Origin: Peribolospora baueri
Taxonomy: Eukaryota > Basidiomycota > Peribolosporomycetes > Peribolosporales > Peribolosporaceae
DNA: 57,450 nucleotides
Reading direction: 5' to 3'
Assembly (NCBI GenBank): GCA_029717555.1
Contig: JAMDHS010000115.1
Coordinates: forward strand, 1-57,450
Both the position numbers and the translations under genes were made by a program. How positions within the stretch are numbered: the first letter of the stretch is position 1; every line of letters begins with the position of its first letter. A model generated the notes under the pieces. It had not been told where the DNA came from, did not search any database, and was given only the letters and a program-made list of their open reading frames with translations. This document shows positions 34,427-45,402 of the stretch, piece after piece.

Positions 34427-37400
34427 CTAGATGAGCTTCGACGAGTCAGTCCAGAGTTGGACGGGGTTGTTGTAATTCTCAAACGAGTAGGACAGGTGCA
34501 AGTCCGCCGGGTCCCAGGCGTAGGCTGGCCGCGGGCGGGGCGAGGCGAGAGAGGAGGATGACGTGAGTGGCGAGCCCGCGTATCCGGAGGAAATCGGCTA
34601 ACTCTCCCCATAACTCACCGATAGGCGTATTCTTCTGCTTGTAGCTGTAAGCGTTCCTCCAGTTGACCCTGAGCGTTGGGGATGAGAAGGAAGACAAGAG
34701 GGTTAGGGAAAGGGAGTCTAGATAGGGAAGAAAAGAGCGCCGCTGATCGCTCTCGCTTACCTCATATTCGCATTCACAAACAGAGCAGGAGGGGCGAGAG
34801 TGTTCTGTAGATGGGGGCCACCCGATGGAATAGGAAGAAGGTCAGACCACCTCGAGGCGCATCTAAATTGAGCCGAGCCGAGCCGAGCCAAGCCAAACCG
34901 GAGCCATAAACCGCTCACGTTCTCCACACCGGCGGTGAGGGCCTCTGACCGCATGTCAGCGTACTCGAGCACCTGATTTCCGCCCATGCCCTTGTACTGG
35001 ATGGGCAGGCCAGTCTTGCCTCCGTAGACGACAATCTTGGTACCGAAGCGTTCGTGCATGAGACTGCGAGAAATGCGGACGATGGATGAACCATAGCTGA
35101 TCAGCGAAGCGACGGTACCGCTCTCCATGTCCGTGTCTGCGCTCGCGGTTCAACTCACGTAGTGAAGAGCGCGCAGGTGGAAGCGCAGAGGCCATTTCCG
35201 ACGATGACGATCTTGTCGAGCGGGATGAGTGGCTTGGAAGGGGGTTGTGCGGCGTAGGGCTGACATTCGTCTCCGAAGAGTTGGCTAAAGACGTCGTGGC
35301 GGCCGTTGATAGTTTCGTTCACCATTGGCTCGATGCTGGGGAACGAAGAATGGAGAGGGAGGGGGGGGGCGTCCCACCGAACTCATGAGCTCATGTCAAG
35401 CCAAGGTGAGGGAATGCAACAAGGCGCAAGAGGGAACGCACTATCCGTCGATGGTGGTGTTTGAGAACTGCTTGTACGTCTTGACGGAGATCCAGTCGTC
35501 GGGGGAGTAAAAAGCGTAGTAGATGTCCTTCTTGACGTCTTGCTCGACGATGTCGATCGCCAGCGGGGTGTCGCGGAGTGCTGTACAGGAGGGCCAAGGG
35601 GTGAGGGGGGGAGGGAAGAAGACGAGTGGTGGACGCACGCCCGAGTTCAGATGAGTCAAACCGAACGACGGTGGGAGCTAGCTCACCGGATTGGAAGCCG
35701 GGAAAGTTGAGACCCATGCCGCCTAGGACAGCGACCATGAAATTGCCGAGGCAGACGTAGCCGCCGCCGTTGTTAGAGCTGAGGACGGCGGCGAAAGGCG
35801 ACGGGGGAGGAAGAGGAAGGTGATAAGCCGGCCATCCCAATCAACTGGACGTAACGAGCGACACGCACACGTCCACGACGAGCTTCTTTGCGCCCTTGTT
35901 GGCAAGAGTGGTGACGCCGTTGACGAGATTGATTTGGAACTGATTGTAGTCCGTCGGTTCGAAGGATCCGACCATTATGACGCCTGTGAATGTCGACGAA
36001 GGGCGATATGAGAAGGAAGAAACAAAAAAAAACGAAAAGGAAGGTAAGGAAACGCGTCGAGCGAGACGAGAACCCGGCTCCCTCGTTGCCGCAGACCCCG
36101 CCCAAGACTGACCAGTGACATTATCAGGAAGTATATAAAACTCAAGGATATCGCCGCCGGCAAGGAGCGGCAAGGCGGGGGTCAAGGTAGTCGGTGGGGG
36201 CGCAACCTTAACAACGCCGTGTCCCTCTCGTAAGCTAACTTGCTTCGCGATAGCCCTCTTCCCGTCCACAAGACCGGGTTCGGATTGGTTGCTTCCGGTT
36301 TGCGGCGTGTAAGGTTGGCCGTTGCTCGTGTTGGTGGCGGCGCAGTTGTTGGCCCAGTAAGAGGCCTTGTCGGTGAACTTTTGGCCGACGAGTTGGGCGT
36401 AGAAGGGGACATCGAGGGTGATGAGGTGGGCGGCGGAGGAGTTGGAGTTGGTAACGGAGGTGGAGGTGGAGTTGGCAATGATGGGCGGGGCGAGAGTGAT
36501 GTTGACGCTCGTTTCGGTGGGGAAGACGCGCGCGGCGAACTGGAGAGCGATGGACGGGGCCGAACGAGGGGCAGAGATGATCAAGGTGAGCGAGACGACG
36601 AGCGGGACAAGCAAGGTCCATGCGCATAGACGGACCGATGCGACTCACGTCTCCAAACCGCTGGCCCCATTTGCCTCCGTTGCGGAGGCGGTAAGTGGAG
36701 TACACGCTTCCGCGGCGGATCTCAGGGTCGAGCCAAACGCCAGTCTGTGTGTTGGCGATAAACTCTACGTACTGGTCTATGGGCTGCCCCGCAGCAGCTA
36801 TGACCTGCCAACCTGCGTATTTCCTCGGGTCGATGCCTTGGTCGAGGTAGTGCTGGAGGAAACTGCCGTCGAGAGTGGCGAGGACCTCTGCGACGTCCGG
36901 GGCGACGTAGGAGACGTCGTTGATGGAGACGATGGGGAAGGGGATCAGGTTCTCGAAGACGGACCAGTAGCAGTTGAGCTCGGCAAAGGTGTGGCCGTCG
37001 TTGTAGCCCGAGTTGATGCTGTTGAAGAGGTCAAAGTTGAAGTCAAAGTCGGTGGCGTACTCGGTCTTGCTGATCCGGTCAAGCTCCTTAACGCGGTCGT
37101 AGCTGCGGGAGAAGGGGCGAGTGAGCTTGTCGAGTCGGACGGACGGACGGACGCCGGCTCGGCTCACCTCTGGTGGAACTCGGGAGCGTTGAGAGCATAG
37201 TATTCGAGCGTATAGAGGTTGAGCGCCTTGGACACGCCGTCGACGAGCTAGATGAGGACGAGGGGCGGTGAGCTCAACAACAAGTTCTAGCTCGCCTGGC
37301 CCGGCCCTCGCGCTCACGTTGGCCCTGAGCGTCTCGTTGAAAGCGAAGCTCTTCATGCACGCGAGCGCGTCGGCGGGCTTGGCCCCTGTGAGACGAGGAC

Positions 37401-37703
37401 TGTGGTCAGTCGCTCGCTCGCCCGAAGGACAAAGAGGGAGGCCAAGGCTCAGGATACAGGGCGGAGACGCTCACAGATCTTTCCGCCGATGGCAGCGCAC
37501 GGGTCTGACGAGGAGGCTCTGTCGACGAGGTCAGCGTGAGGGCGAACATGGACACGGCGGTGTCGGTGATCCGGAGTGCCGAACTCCCTGCGCCGGAGGC
37601 CGTGTGTGCCGGGTTGGAGAGAGGCGGAGGCGAAGGGAGCGACGAGGGCGAGGGCGAGGGAGGCGAAAAGAGCGTGGAGGGTGAAGGAGCGTGTGAGCCG
37701 CAT
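34427..37703 (-). CDS. Secreted S41-family (tail-specific/CPAF-like) serine protease
   Basis: Many exons on the - strand. It starts at 37703 with a signal peptide (MRLTRSFTLHALFASLALAL) and ends ...NPVQLWTDSSKLI. Recognised blocks: SSDPCAAIGGKI; ACMKSFAFNETLRANV; a large exon with DFDFNFDLFNSINSGYNDGH, FAELNCYWSVFENLIPFPIV, SYVAPDVAEVLATLDG and SVYSTYRLRNGGKWGQRFGD; GDILEFYILPDNVT; and the C-terminal catalytic half DKIVIVGNGLCASTCALFTT, ERFGTKIVVYGGKTGLPIQY and ALFVNANMRVNWRNAYSYKQ. The GxCASTCAxF motif is the nucleophile serine region of fungal S41 peptidases ('tail specific protease' domain), and GYNDGH is a conserved N-domain element. Several N-x-S/T sites (NST, NVT, NTT, NAT-type) suit a secreted glycoprotein. 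Probably extracellular or wall-associated proteolysis; the substrate is unknown. One intron holds an AGCCG pentanucleotide repeat (34871-34895). Confidence 0.85.
34871..34895. repeat. Short AGCCG/AGCCA pentanucleotide repeat
   Basis: Five consecutive AGCCR units inside an intron of the S41 protease gene. Too short to suggest more than slippage. Confidence 0.8.
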
Positions 37704-39725
37704 GGTTGCGGGCTGGTGTGGGGGAAGGAGGGGGCAGAGGGAACCGGGTAGGAGGAGCGAAGGGGGGAGCGAGAGGACGAGAAGGACGATGCTGAGGATC
37801 GGCTATAAAGGCGAAGAAGGGACGACGACGGGCTTATCAGCGAAGCACCATAACGCCGCCGGCGGTGGTCTTGTCGTACGGCGTGCACTGCAACTGCAAC
37901 TGAAACTGCAGCTTAGGCCGGCTAGGCCAGGCGGACGCAACGGCAACGGGCGATCAGCGGGTGTTCCATCTCCTCCTCCGTCCTCCAAGCTGTTCGTTTG
38001 CACGCTCGGAGGGCCATGGAGGAGCGAGGCGGCGAGAGAAAGAAGCAAGGCCGATGGATGGAGCAAGCGACGGATATGCATGACTGACTGACTACGTCCT
38101 TACGGTCGTTGGTGGCAGAGTAGCGCATAGCATAGTCACATCACATACATGCACGCGTATGTATGCTCGCACGCACCGGACTCGCAACAAGTCCGCGGGT
38201 GGCGGCGACGACGGGCGCAAAGGTACGGGTACGGCAGCGGGGCGAGCGGGCGCCTGTGGAGCACACACAGCACGGCATGAAGGGCCAGCCGGAGAAGTAG
38301 GAGAGAAAAAGAGAAGTAAAGTAGGCACGGCCGGACGATGTACGTACGATGTATGCAAGCTTCCGCTCTCCGCCCGCTGCGCCCTGAAGATCCCCCGGCG
38401 CGGCCGTCGGCTCGGCGGAGACGGACTGGGACAGGCCGACGAGGTAGATCATTAAATAGCAATAGCAATAGCAATAGCAATAGCAATAGCATTATTAGCC
38501 AGATACATACACGCCGGTGATGGCGCACGTGATGCGACCAGACGTCGGATGGAAGGAAACGCGGCCCGGAGGAGATAAGAGGGACCGGACCTTCTACAAG
38601 TGTATCTGCCGTATGCCCGGTGTCGTGCGATCCGACGCCCGAATTCGGTCTCCCTCCCTCCGAGCAAGACCGGCTCGCACGACATTTTCATGTGCGCATG
38701 ACGTCGAGGATGGAGACGAAGCGAGGAGCGAACTGGAGAGACGAGCGAACGAACGTGGCGAGGACGAGCGTGGAAGGGCATCAATCACATCAGGGCCTCA
38801 GCGCTCCCCGAAGCGACCAGCCCCGACCGCGCCCGTTTACATAGAGGAGGACGGTAAGAAGAGAGCAAAGAAGCAACGAAGAAGATCATTTGCACACTCG
38901 TTTGTACACTCGCAGGATGGCATTGTCAGCAGGTCCATAGTGCGTGGCAAGCTCGCGCTTCATAGCGAGCTGACACTGCGTGGTACGCCCCTGGCCGTCC
39001 CCGCCTGGATCGACTGACTCCTCTCCCATGATGCCGAGAAGGATCATAGCAAAAAGGCCACCATTCGTCGTTCAAAACTGTTTCGCGCCTCTTGTCCGGG
39101 TTTAGAGCCAGCCACCTGTGAAGCTGACGAGTAGGACCCTGGCACAATCGCACGGCCAATCGAGTCAGGCACCGTTGTGGCTGCTTTCTTTGCGCAGGCA
39201 GACGTACCTCAAAGGTCGCCTGTGAGTCCCTAATAACTTGCCCAGGTCCGTAAGGAGCGGGCTCTCCAAGTCACCAACGCGCCGTTCGTGGGCTAGCTCG
39301 GCCAAGATCGTCCGTCCGTCCGTCCACCAAGATCGTCGGGCGTCCCGACAAGCGGCAGCAGTTTTGCTCCCGCGCGTCGTCGGCGGGTCGATCTGGGTGG
39401 GAGTCGGCTGTCATCGCCACCTCAGCCTACGAGACGAGGACGAGGTGGAAGGAGAGACTGTATATATTTAAGGAAGGCACAGAGTTGAGTCGCTCCAATC
39501 TGAGGCGGAACGAGTGGCAAGGAGGAGAAAGGAGGTGCTTGGCGAAGGATGGCGAGGACGGGTCCGAACAAAGCCGACGACCGCACCGCCCATCCATCTC
39601 CTCTCCTCGCCGCCGCCTCCCCATCTCTCTTCCACGCCATCCCCTTCTCGGCTCGCCTGTAGCCATCACCGCCGTCCCTACCCTCCTATACCCCTTCCCT
39701 TCTTCCACCCCGCCCACACGCCCAG
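37704..39725. promoter_or_regulatory. 2-kb divergent intergenic region
   Basis: Separates the start codons of the S41 protease (-) and a small secreted protein (+). No exon-like coding could be supported on either strand. It contains an (AATAGC)6 microsatellite and a C/T-rich leader just before 39726. One of the longest candidate regulatory spaces in the window; both flanking genes encode secreted proteins. Confidence 0.45.
38455..38490. repeat. (AATAGC)6 hexanucleotide microsatellite
   Basis: Six exact AATAGC units in the divergent intergenic region upstream of the S41 protease and the small secreted protein. Confidence 0.95.
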
Positions 39726-40784
39726 ATGACCCGTCACGCCGCGTCCCGTGCCCTCTCCCTCTCCCTCCTCCTCCTCCTCCTCACTTGCTCGCCCTTGGGC
39801 GGCGGCAGCTTCGCGGCAGCACAGACGGTCACGACCACAGATGGCAATGGAAATACAATCGTCGAGAATGTCACGCTCGACCCAAATGGATTGCCTACTA
39901 CCAGTACCATGTGCGTGTTGTGCCGTGAGGAGGCGGGGAAGAAGCCGGACCGGTCCTCTGCCAGTCGCTCTCTTCGCCCGAATCCTCACCTAGCTCTCCT
40001 TCCTTCATCTCCGCGTCCGCCCTTGTCCGCATTGCGTACCCTAGCTCGACCGTAACAGCGGCACCCGGCGTGGCGGCTACTACTACTACTACGACGCCAG
40101 CCGTCGTCACGCCCACCACCATCACCACTCCAGACCAGCAAGGCGGCGGGGTGAGTAGGCGTGGCAAGCGCCAGCGGCTGCCTCGTCCGCCCATCTCATC
40201 CTCGTCTCCCTTTCCATCCTCTTCCCATCCATCTCCTTCACCCCTCTTCGACAGGGTCTCGGAGGCAACGGCGTCAACAACCCGGGCCCCGTGACGAATG
40301 CCGGTCCCGGGAACACGGGCGAGATCATCACGATCAAGATGACCGGCCAGACCAGTATCATTACGCCCACGTGAGTATTTCTTCCTTCTTCTTGCGCTCT
40401 CTTTTTCCATTGGCGAGGGTCATGGGCAACGGCACATGCGGGTCCCGCCATAAGAGGGGGACCTCGAAGAGAAATTGGAGTGAAACTCTGGTTCAATCTT
40501 CGCCGGAGAACACCGGCCGTCTTCGCGGGCCGATCATTAACGAGATGACCTCTCGCTCCACTTCTCCCCCCATCTTCGCCAGTTTCTCTCCTACCCTCGT
40601 CCTCTCCAACCCTCCGGCGGGCACGATCTACACCAACGCGCTACCCAGCCTAAGCCAGAGTAGCAGCAACTCTGCCGCCCGTCGACGTGGCGGTGGTGAG
40701 ACGGCGGGCGGCGTCGCTTGGATAGCGTTGGTGGTCGCGATGGTCGCTGGCATCGCTGGTGGAGGGGTCTGCGTTGCGGCTTGA
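39726..40784 (+). CDS. Small secreted protein with GPI-anchor-like tail (202 aa)
   Basis: Four exons (39726-39910, 40045-40150, 40255-40370, 40583-40784) join in phase to 202 residues. Signal peptide: Arg/His start, then SLSLLLLLLTCSPLGGG. The mature part is Thr/Pro/Gly-rich (AAATT-like Thr runs, TTTTTTPAVVTPTTITTPDQ, GLGGNGVNNPGPVTNAGPGN) with EIITIKMTGQTSIITPT and NPPAGTIYTNALPSLSQSSS. The end is GGVAWIALVVAMVAGIAGGG then VCVAA, a hydrophobic tail with small residues before it (SSNSAARRRGGGE), as in GPI attachment signals. NVT is a possible N-glycosylation site. Likely a Thr-rich, O-mannosylated wall or membrane mannoprotein; no catalytic domain is seen. It resembles in plan, not in close sequence, the protein at 42618-43605. 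Confidence 0.78.
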
Positions 40785-41554
40785 ATAGGCGACTGGGGGC
40801 GGTTGCCGGTGGGTCCGACGCCCACCGTTGCTCCATGCGCTGCGACTGTCTCCCAGCGATCCGTCTCGCACAGTCGACCTTTCAACGCTCATCACCGTCT
40901 TTCCTCCTTGAGCCGTCCTCCGGTGGCGCGAACGCACACACGCACGAAAAACGAACGACAGCGTGGACGTATCTTTCACGACTCGCAACGACGCTTGTAG
41001 CATCTTCGATTCCCCTTGTCCCGTCCGTCTGTCTCTTTTCCACTCTCCTCCCTGGCCCATTTTCGTCTTCGGTTCCATTGGATTCCATCATTACACACTT
41101 TTTGAACATTCGGACATTTCCCCTTGGTCAAAGATAAGATTTCCCCCCTTCTTCCCTATTCGCTTTTTACCATTTCCCCTTTGCGAAACCCCTTTCGGGC
41201 CGCTGGTGCCGTTCGCCCGTGTTCTTTTATTTTTTTTACTCCCTTCGTCAAAGTCTTGATACGTCGATACGGTGGATCTGAATTCGAATGGACTGCGCCC
41301 AGGACGATTATTTGTCCTCCGGTCCGGTCCCTGTCCCTCTCTTTCCTGCGTGCCATCCCTTTTTTGCTCTCCGTTGTCACGGCCGGTGGGGTGGAGAAGG
41401 GTCGAAGGCGATGAGGTGGCTGCGAGCGAGTGCGCGGCGCGGACAGGTCATCGAGCTCTTGCGCGATAGTCATATGCTACATGAGCGGTTCAATGTAGAT
41501 CCGAGAAGGAAAGCGCAGCGCTACACTTTTTTGTGCCTACGTGTACGCGTACGT
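40785..41554. other. Intergenic, converging 3' ends
   Basis: 770 bases between two stops. T-rich stretches (TTTTATTTTTTTTACTCCC near 41226-41245) suit 3' UTR/polyadenylation sequence. No gene supported. Confidence 0.45.
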
Positions 41555-42098
41555 CTACGCCGTGCTGAGGAGGCGCGAGAGGTCGTCGGCCGCCGCGTTG
41601 ATGTCCACCGGAGGTGGGGGCGGGTTGGAGCGGGGAGGCTGATCGGACGGAGGGGCGGAAGGAGGAAGGGCCAAAGGGCAAGGAAGAGAAGGGAGGTGAC
41701 GAGGATGCGAACATGTCAGTTATGAGACAGGTACGAGGCGAGATGGACAAAGAGGCAGGGCCCGTCTCGCCGGTCCATGGTCTGTGCGCAGAACTGGCCA
41801 ACACCCAACCCGACCGACACCTGGGACGCACCTTGCTCGCCACCATCTCCCTTACCACCGCCTCCTCCTCCTCGCCGTCCAACCGTTCGCGCATGGTCCT
41901 TGCCGCGCGGTTGTTCCTCTCCCTCTCCTTCTTGCTCTTGCTCGCCGAAGCACCGCTGACCTTGACCTTGGCCTTGGCGTCGGCCGACCGGGCTGATGAT
42001 CGGACAGCCCTGGCCTTGGCGTGGGCGTCTGCGCTCGATCGCGGTCGCCCGTGCTTGTGCATGTGCTGCCTCTTCGCTGTCTGCCCCTGCTTCGGCAT
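41555..42098 (-). CDS. Uncharacterised 116-residue basic protein
   Basis: Two exons in phase: 41832-42098 (89 codons, ATG at 42098) and 41555-41638 (27 codons plus stop), joined through a 193-nt intron with a GTGCGT donor and a GATCAG acceptor. The N-terminal half is Lys/Arg/Ala/His-rich (MPKQGQTAKRQHMHKHGRPR, then AKAKVKVSGASASKSKKERE). It is followed by a charged helix RNNRAARTMRERLDGEEEEA with VVREMVASK. Exon 2 encodes a Pro run and a short amphipathic helix (PPPPPVDINAAADDLSRLLS). The plan (basic low-complexity, charged helix, Pro linker, DDLSRLL-type motif) suggests a small nuclear or ribosome-associated protein, but I do not recognise the family. It shares a 520-bp divergent promoter with the next gene. 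Confidence 0.62.
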
Positions 42099-42617
42099 GG
42101 CGGGGTGGGCGTCTTCCTGGAGGGACGCGGATGGGCGAGATGGATCTTGTCCGGCGGGTCGAAGAAGACAGGAAGGAGTGCGCGGCTTGGCTTCGCCGAA
42201 GCGTCGCCGCAGCGTAGGATCGACCGTTCGTTTTTTTTCCTAATGATCGCAAGTTATAAGTATAAGAATACTTGGCCGAACGTGTACACGAGTAACTACC
42301 CAGCGTCCTTAACAGCGAGTTTCAAATCAGATTAGAAAATCGGCCGCTCTTCAGCCCACCGCCCGATCGCCCCGATGTCCGTCGACAAAGCAACATCGCA
42401 CCTTGCCCTTTACCCACCACCGCCGCCTCTCGGAGCACTCCTTTCCCAAACTTGCGCCCCGTTCATATTCTCTCTTCCCTCGTATCACTCTCCCTCTTAG
42501 CTCTGCCTCCCAGCGAACCCCGACCAGGGTCGAGCACCAGCGCCCCGACCCGACTCCATCTGCCTCAAAAGTCCGAAACAAGAACGCACGCCCATCTCTC
42601 ACCACCACCCTGCCAAC
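42099..42617. promoter_or_regulatory. Divergent promoter region
   Basis: About 520 bases between divergent starts. AT-rich near 42236-42335 (unusual here) and C/T/A-rich in the 100 bases before the secreted-protein start. No specific site recognised. Confidence 0.45.
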
Positions 42618-43605
42618 ATGCGCATCTTGCTTACACCTGCTCTCCTCGCCCTCCTGCTTGCCCTCTCATCCGCCTGCCTCATACAAGGCGTCCATGCTCG
42701 CGACTCCCTGCACGACGCTGCTGAGAACGCCGCGTGAGTGCCGTCTCTCTGCCTTTGTCGTTCGTCTGTCCGTTCGTCTTGGGTCGAGTTCCGTCGAGAG
42801 GAGCTGGCGTTGCGTCGCGTGGCTTTATTAGGACGTCGGCGCCGTATCGTATCTTAATTAGCGCATATTGCTGTTGGTCGGGTCGCGCGAAGACGGTGGA
42901 GAGGGGTCTCTGAGGAGGACGGCGACGGAGCGAGGGAGGAGGCGGAACAGAGCTCTGCGGAGAGGGGAAGCTAGGTGTCCTGGGAAAGGGTGCCGGGGGC
43001 TGGATGGAAAGGGGCTCGTACTCGCCCGTCCATCTGACCAGCGTTCGCTTATGTCTCTTCTTCGTCCATTTCCACTCTCCCCTGCCCCTACTAGCGCCCG
43101 GCACCTCAGCTTGCTCGCCCGCCAAGCAGCTCCCGGAGGCGGCGGCGGTAACGCCAACGCGAACCCGACGACGACGCCGACCACAAGCCCCACTACTTAT
43201 TACGTGAGTGTTGCATTACGTTGCCGTGGTCGACGTACGATAGCGCAAGGTCGTCGAGGTGTCCGTCGGGAGACCCTTGCTGGCTCGCTCTTCGCCAGCA
43301 CCGGACGTCATCACTCGACTCCATTGCGTGCATGTCATTCTCATCCAAGCCTTTTTATGTTCTCACCCCAGGTCGGCGGCGTTCTGACGACCCTTAACCC
43401 GACGACGCCTCCCACGACCATCCCCCCCGAGCCCCCGGCTGGCAGCATTATCCCCGCCTCCGTCATCCAAGCCGTCACCTCCACGGCCAAGAACTCCGCT
43501 CCGAGGGGAGCCGCCGGCGGTGTGAATCTCGGAGAGTACACTTTGCTCGCCGGGACCTTCGTCGCCGCCGTCGCCGGCGTCCTCGGTGGTGCTGCATTGG
43601 TCTGA
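42618..43605 (+). CDS. Small secreted protein with GPI-anchor-like tail (152 aa)
   Basis: Three exons (42618-42733, 43095-43203, 43372-43605) join in phase to 152 residues. It begins with a signal peptide (MRILLTPALLALLLALSSAC, likely cleaved near GVHA). The mature part includes ARHLSLLARQAAPGGGGGNA, a Thr/Pro stretch (NPTTTPTTSPTTYY), then VGGVLTTLNPTTPPTTIPPE, PPAGSIIPASVIQAVTSTAK and NSAPRGAAGGVNLGEYTL, and ends LLAGTFVAAVAGVLGGAALV. The C-terminal hydrophobic run reaching the stop, preceded by small residues, fits a GPI attachment signal. The first intron is long for this genome (361 nt). Expected to be a Thr-rich cell-surface protein; function unknown. Confidence 0.8.
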
Positions 43606-44326
43606 GCTGTGCCGCCGCTGCGCTTCGAGATGATGGATAAGACGTGTCGGATCCAGACATGGTTCGCTCGCGTGGAAGCTCGTTTAGACGGAGACGAGAC
43701 CTAGGCGGAGCGGGGATGGAGATGGAATGGACGACAGTGGGCGGGACGGACAAGACCGGGCCTCTTCCCATCTCTCCTTATCGTCTCCTCTCTCTCGCCG
43801 CCATGCCAGGGTTGTTTGTTTGTCGGATGTATACCTCGCCTGTCGCTCCCTTTCCTTGCTTTCCCCTTCGTCTACCCTCCGACGTCTTCCCTTCGACGTC
43901 GACGTCGACATCGACAACCCGTCCGAGCTAAACGAGATCGAAGTTGGGGCCATCTACTTCTTTCTTCTTTTAAACCTCTCTTCCCTCGCTCGAACATCCT
44001 TCCCTTCATTTCCACCCGGTCCACCCTCCGTCGCTATTCACCCTCCTTATCCACTGCCTGCCTGCCTGCCTGCCTGCCTACCTGTCCCGCTTTCCTTCTT
44101 TCTCTCCACATTCCCATCTCAGCTTTTTCCTTCCCCGCAACACCTTCTCGCCTCTTGCGTCGCACCGAACGCTCATGCTTTTAGCTCGGAAAGCAGATCT
44201 CATCGACCTATCTTCGTGCGCTCTGAGACGCTGTGTGTTCGCCCGCCGATGATTTGATCGGACGAGCCGCACGCAAAGCAGACAGGCCCAGCCAGGCGTT
44301 CGCCTCAGACATCATGTGAACGCGCT
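43606..44326. other. Intergenic, converging 3' ends, with (TGCC)6 repeat
   Basis: 720 bases between two stops, pyrimidine-rich throughout 43750-44170. Contains six TGCC units at 44055-44078. No gene supported. Confidence 0.5.
44055..44078. repeat. (TGCC)6 tetranucleotide microsatellite
   Basis: Six exact TGCC units in the 3' intergenic region; a likely length polymorphism and nothing more. Confidence 0.93.
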
Positions 44327-45402
44327 CTACGTTGCCCCACGAGCGACGCCGCCGGCGATACATCCCCCTTCCTCCCGGTGTGCTTCCAGGCACTCCGAGC
44401 CACACGTCCGTGAGCCACACTTGGTGCACCGCACGGTGCCCCAGTAGCCGCAAACGGAGCAGAAGCGCCGAGGAGCGCAAAACGTGGGTGGTCCGACGGC
44501 GGCGGTCAGATAATTTGGGCCGTTGTCCAAAGAGAGGTTCTACGATCGGCGTTGCGGACAGAGAAGGTTCAGTATCGTAACGGATAAGGAGACGGACTCA
44601 GAGACGAGCGACCGCATATCAGTCCGACTCACTGCCTCTTCCAACCACGTCATAAACCCTTTCCTGTACAAGATCAGATTGCGCACGTTCGCGGACTGCT
44701 TTCGCTTCCCCGTCCCCGCGCCGCCTTTACCTCTCCCCGCCGCCCCCGCCGCGCCGCTCGCTCCCCCGCCTGGAGTGCCCGTGCCCGAGCCGCCTCGACT
44801 TTTCGCCCTAGACGGGCCCGCGTCAGCGCCAGAACTGGATGGCTGACCAGCGGCAAGGATACCGGCGACTGAGGGGTCGAAACGGTCGTTCGAGTCAATA
44901 TCGCCCAGGCCGGATGAGGCGGAGAGCGAGGAGAGCGAAAAGGTCGGCTCGTGGTAATTGGTTCGCTGTGAAGGAGGCCGAGAAATCAACCGAATGACAA
45001 TAAAGGATGTGAAATGAAGGATTGGGAAGAAATGAAGACGAGTGAGGACCTTATGTCCCCTGCCCATCCGCTCCACTCTCGGACGCAATGCGCAAGGAAA
45101 AGGAGAGGCAGAGAGTAATGACGCGCGCTTCTGCGCTCACCTCGAGTTCATCAAGATGTCTCTTCGTCCGCCTCCGCTGCGCCTCCGAGTCAAAGACGTA
45201 AGTGGAAGTCGAGGAACGTGCGGCTGTGTGCAGTGCGCGGAAAGACGAAGGAGATGGGTAGGAGCAGACGGGAGGATGAAGGTGGATACAAGTGCGGTCG
45301 GTGGTGAGCTCGGTCTGCGCGCGCTCAAAGTGGACCGACCTCTACACTGTGGCGACGTTCGCTCGCTCACGCACGTTGTTTCCTATCTGCCTTCCTCGAC
45401 AT
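44327..45402 (-). CDS. VPS71: SWR1-complex HIT zinc-finger subunit Vps71/Swc6 (ZNHIT1)
   Basis: Four exons on the - strand: 45375-45402 (a 28-nt first exon, MSRKADRKQ), 45141-45223, 44633-44965 and 44327-44539, all in phase. Order: YVFDSEAQRRRTKRHLDELE (the conserved N-terminal R-R-x-x-R-x-L-x-x-L-E helix), TNYHEPTF, a Gly/Ala/Ser-rich linker, NVRNLILYRKGFMTWLEEA, NLSLDNGPNYLTAAVGPP, then the HIT zinc finger FCSVCGYWGTVRCTKCGSRT followed by CGSECLEAHREEGGC with the full Cys/His ligand set. This matches ZNHIT1/Swc6 over its whole length, with an extra low-complexity linker. With Swc2/Arp6 the subunit lets the SWR1 remodeller exchange H2A for H2A.Z. The tiny first exon is inferred from splice sites and similarity to the N-terminus of the human protein. 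Confidence 0.88.
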
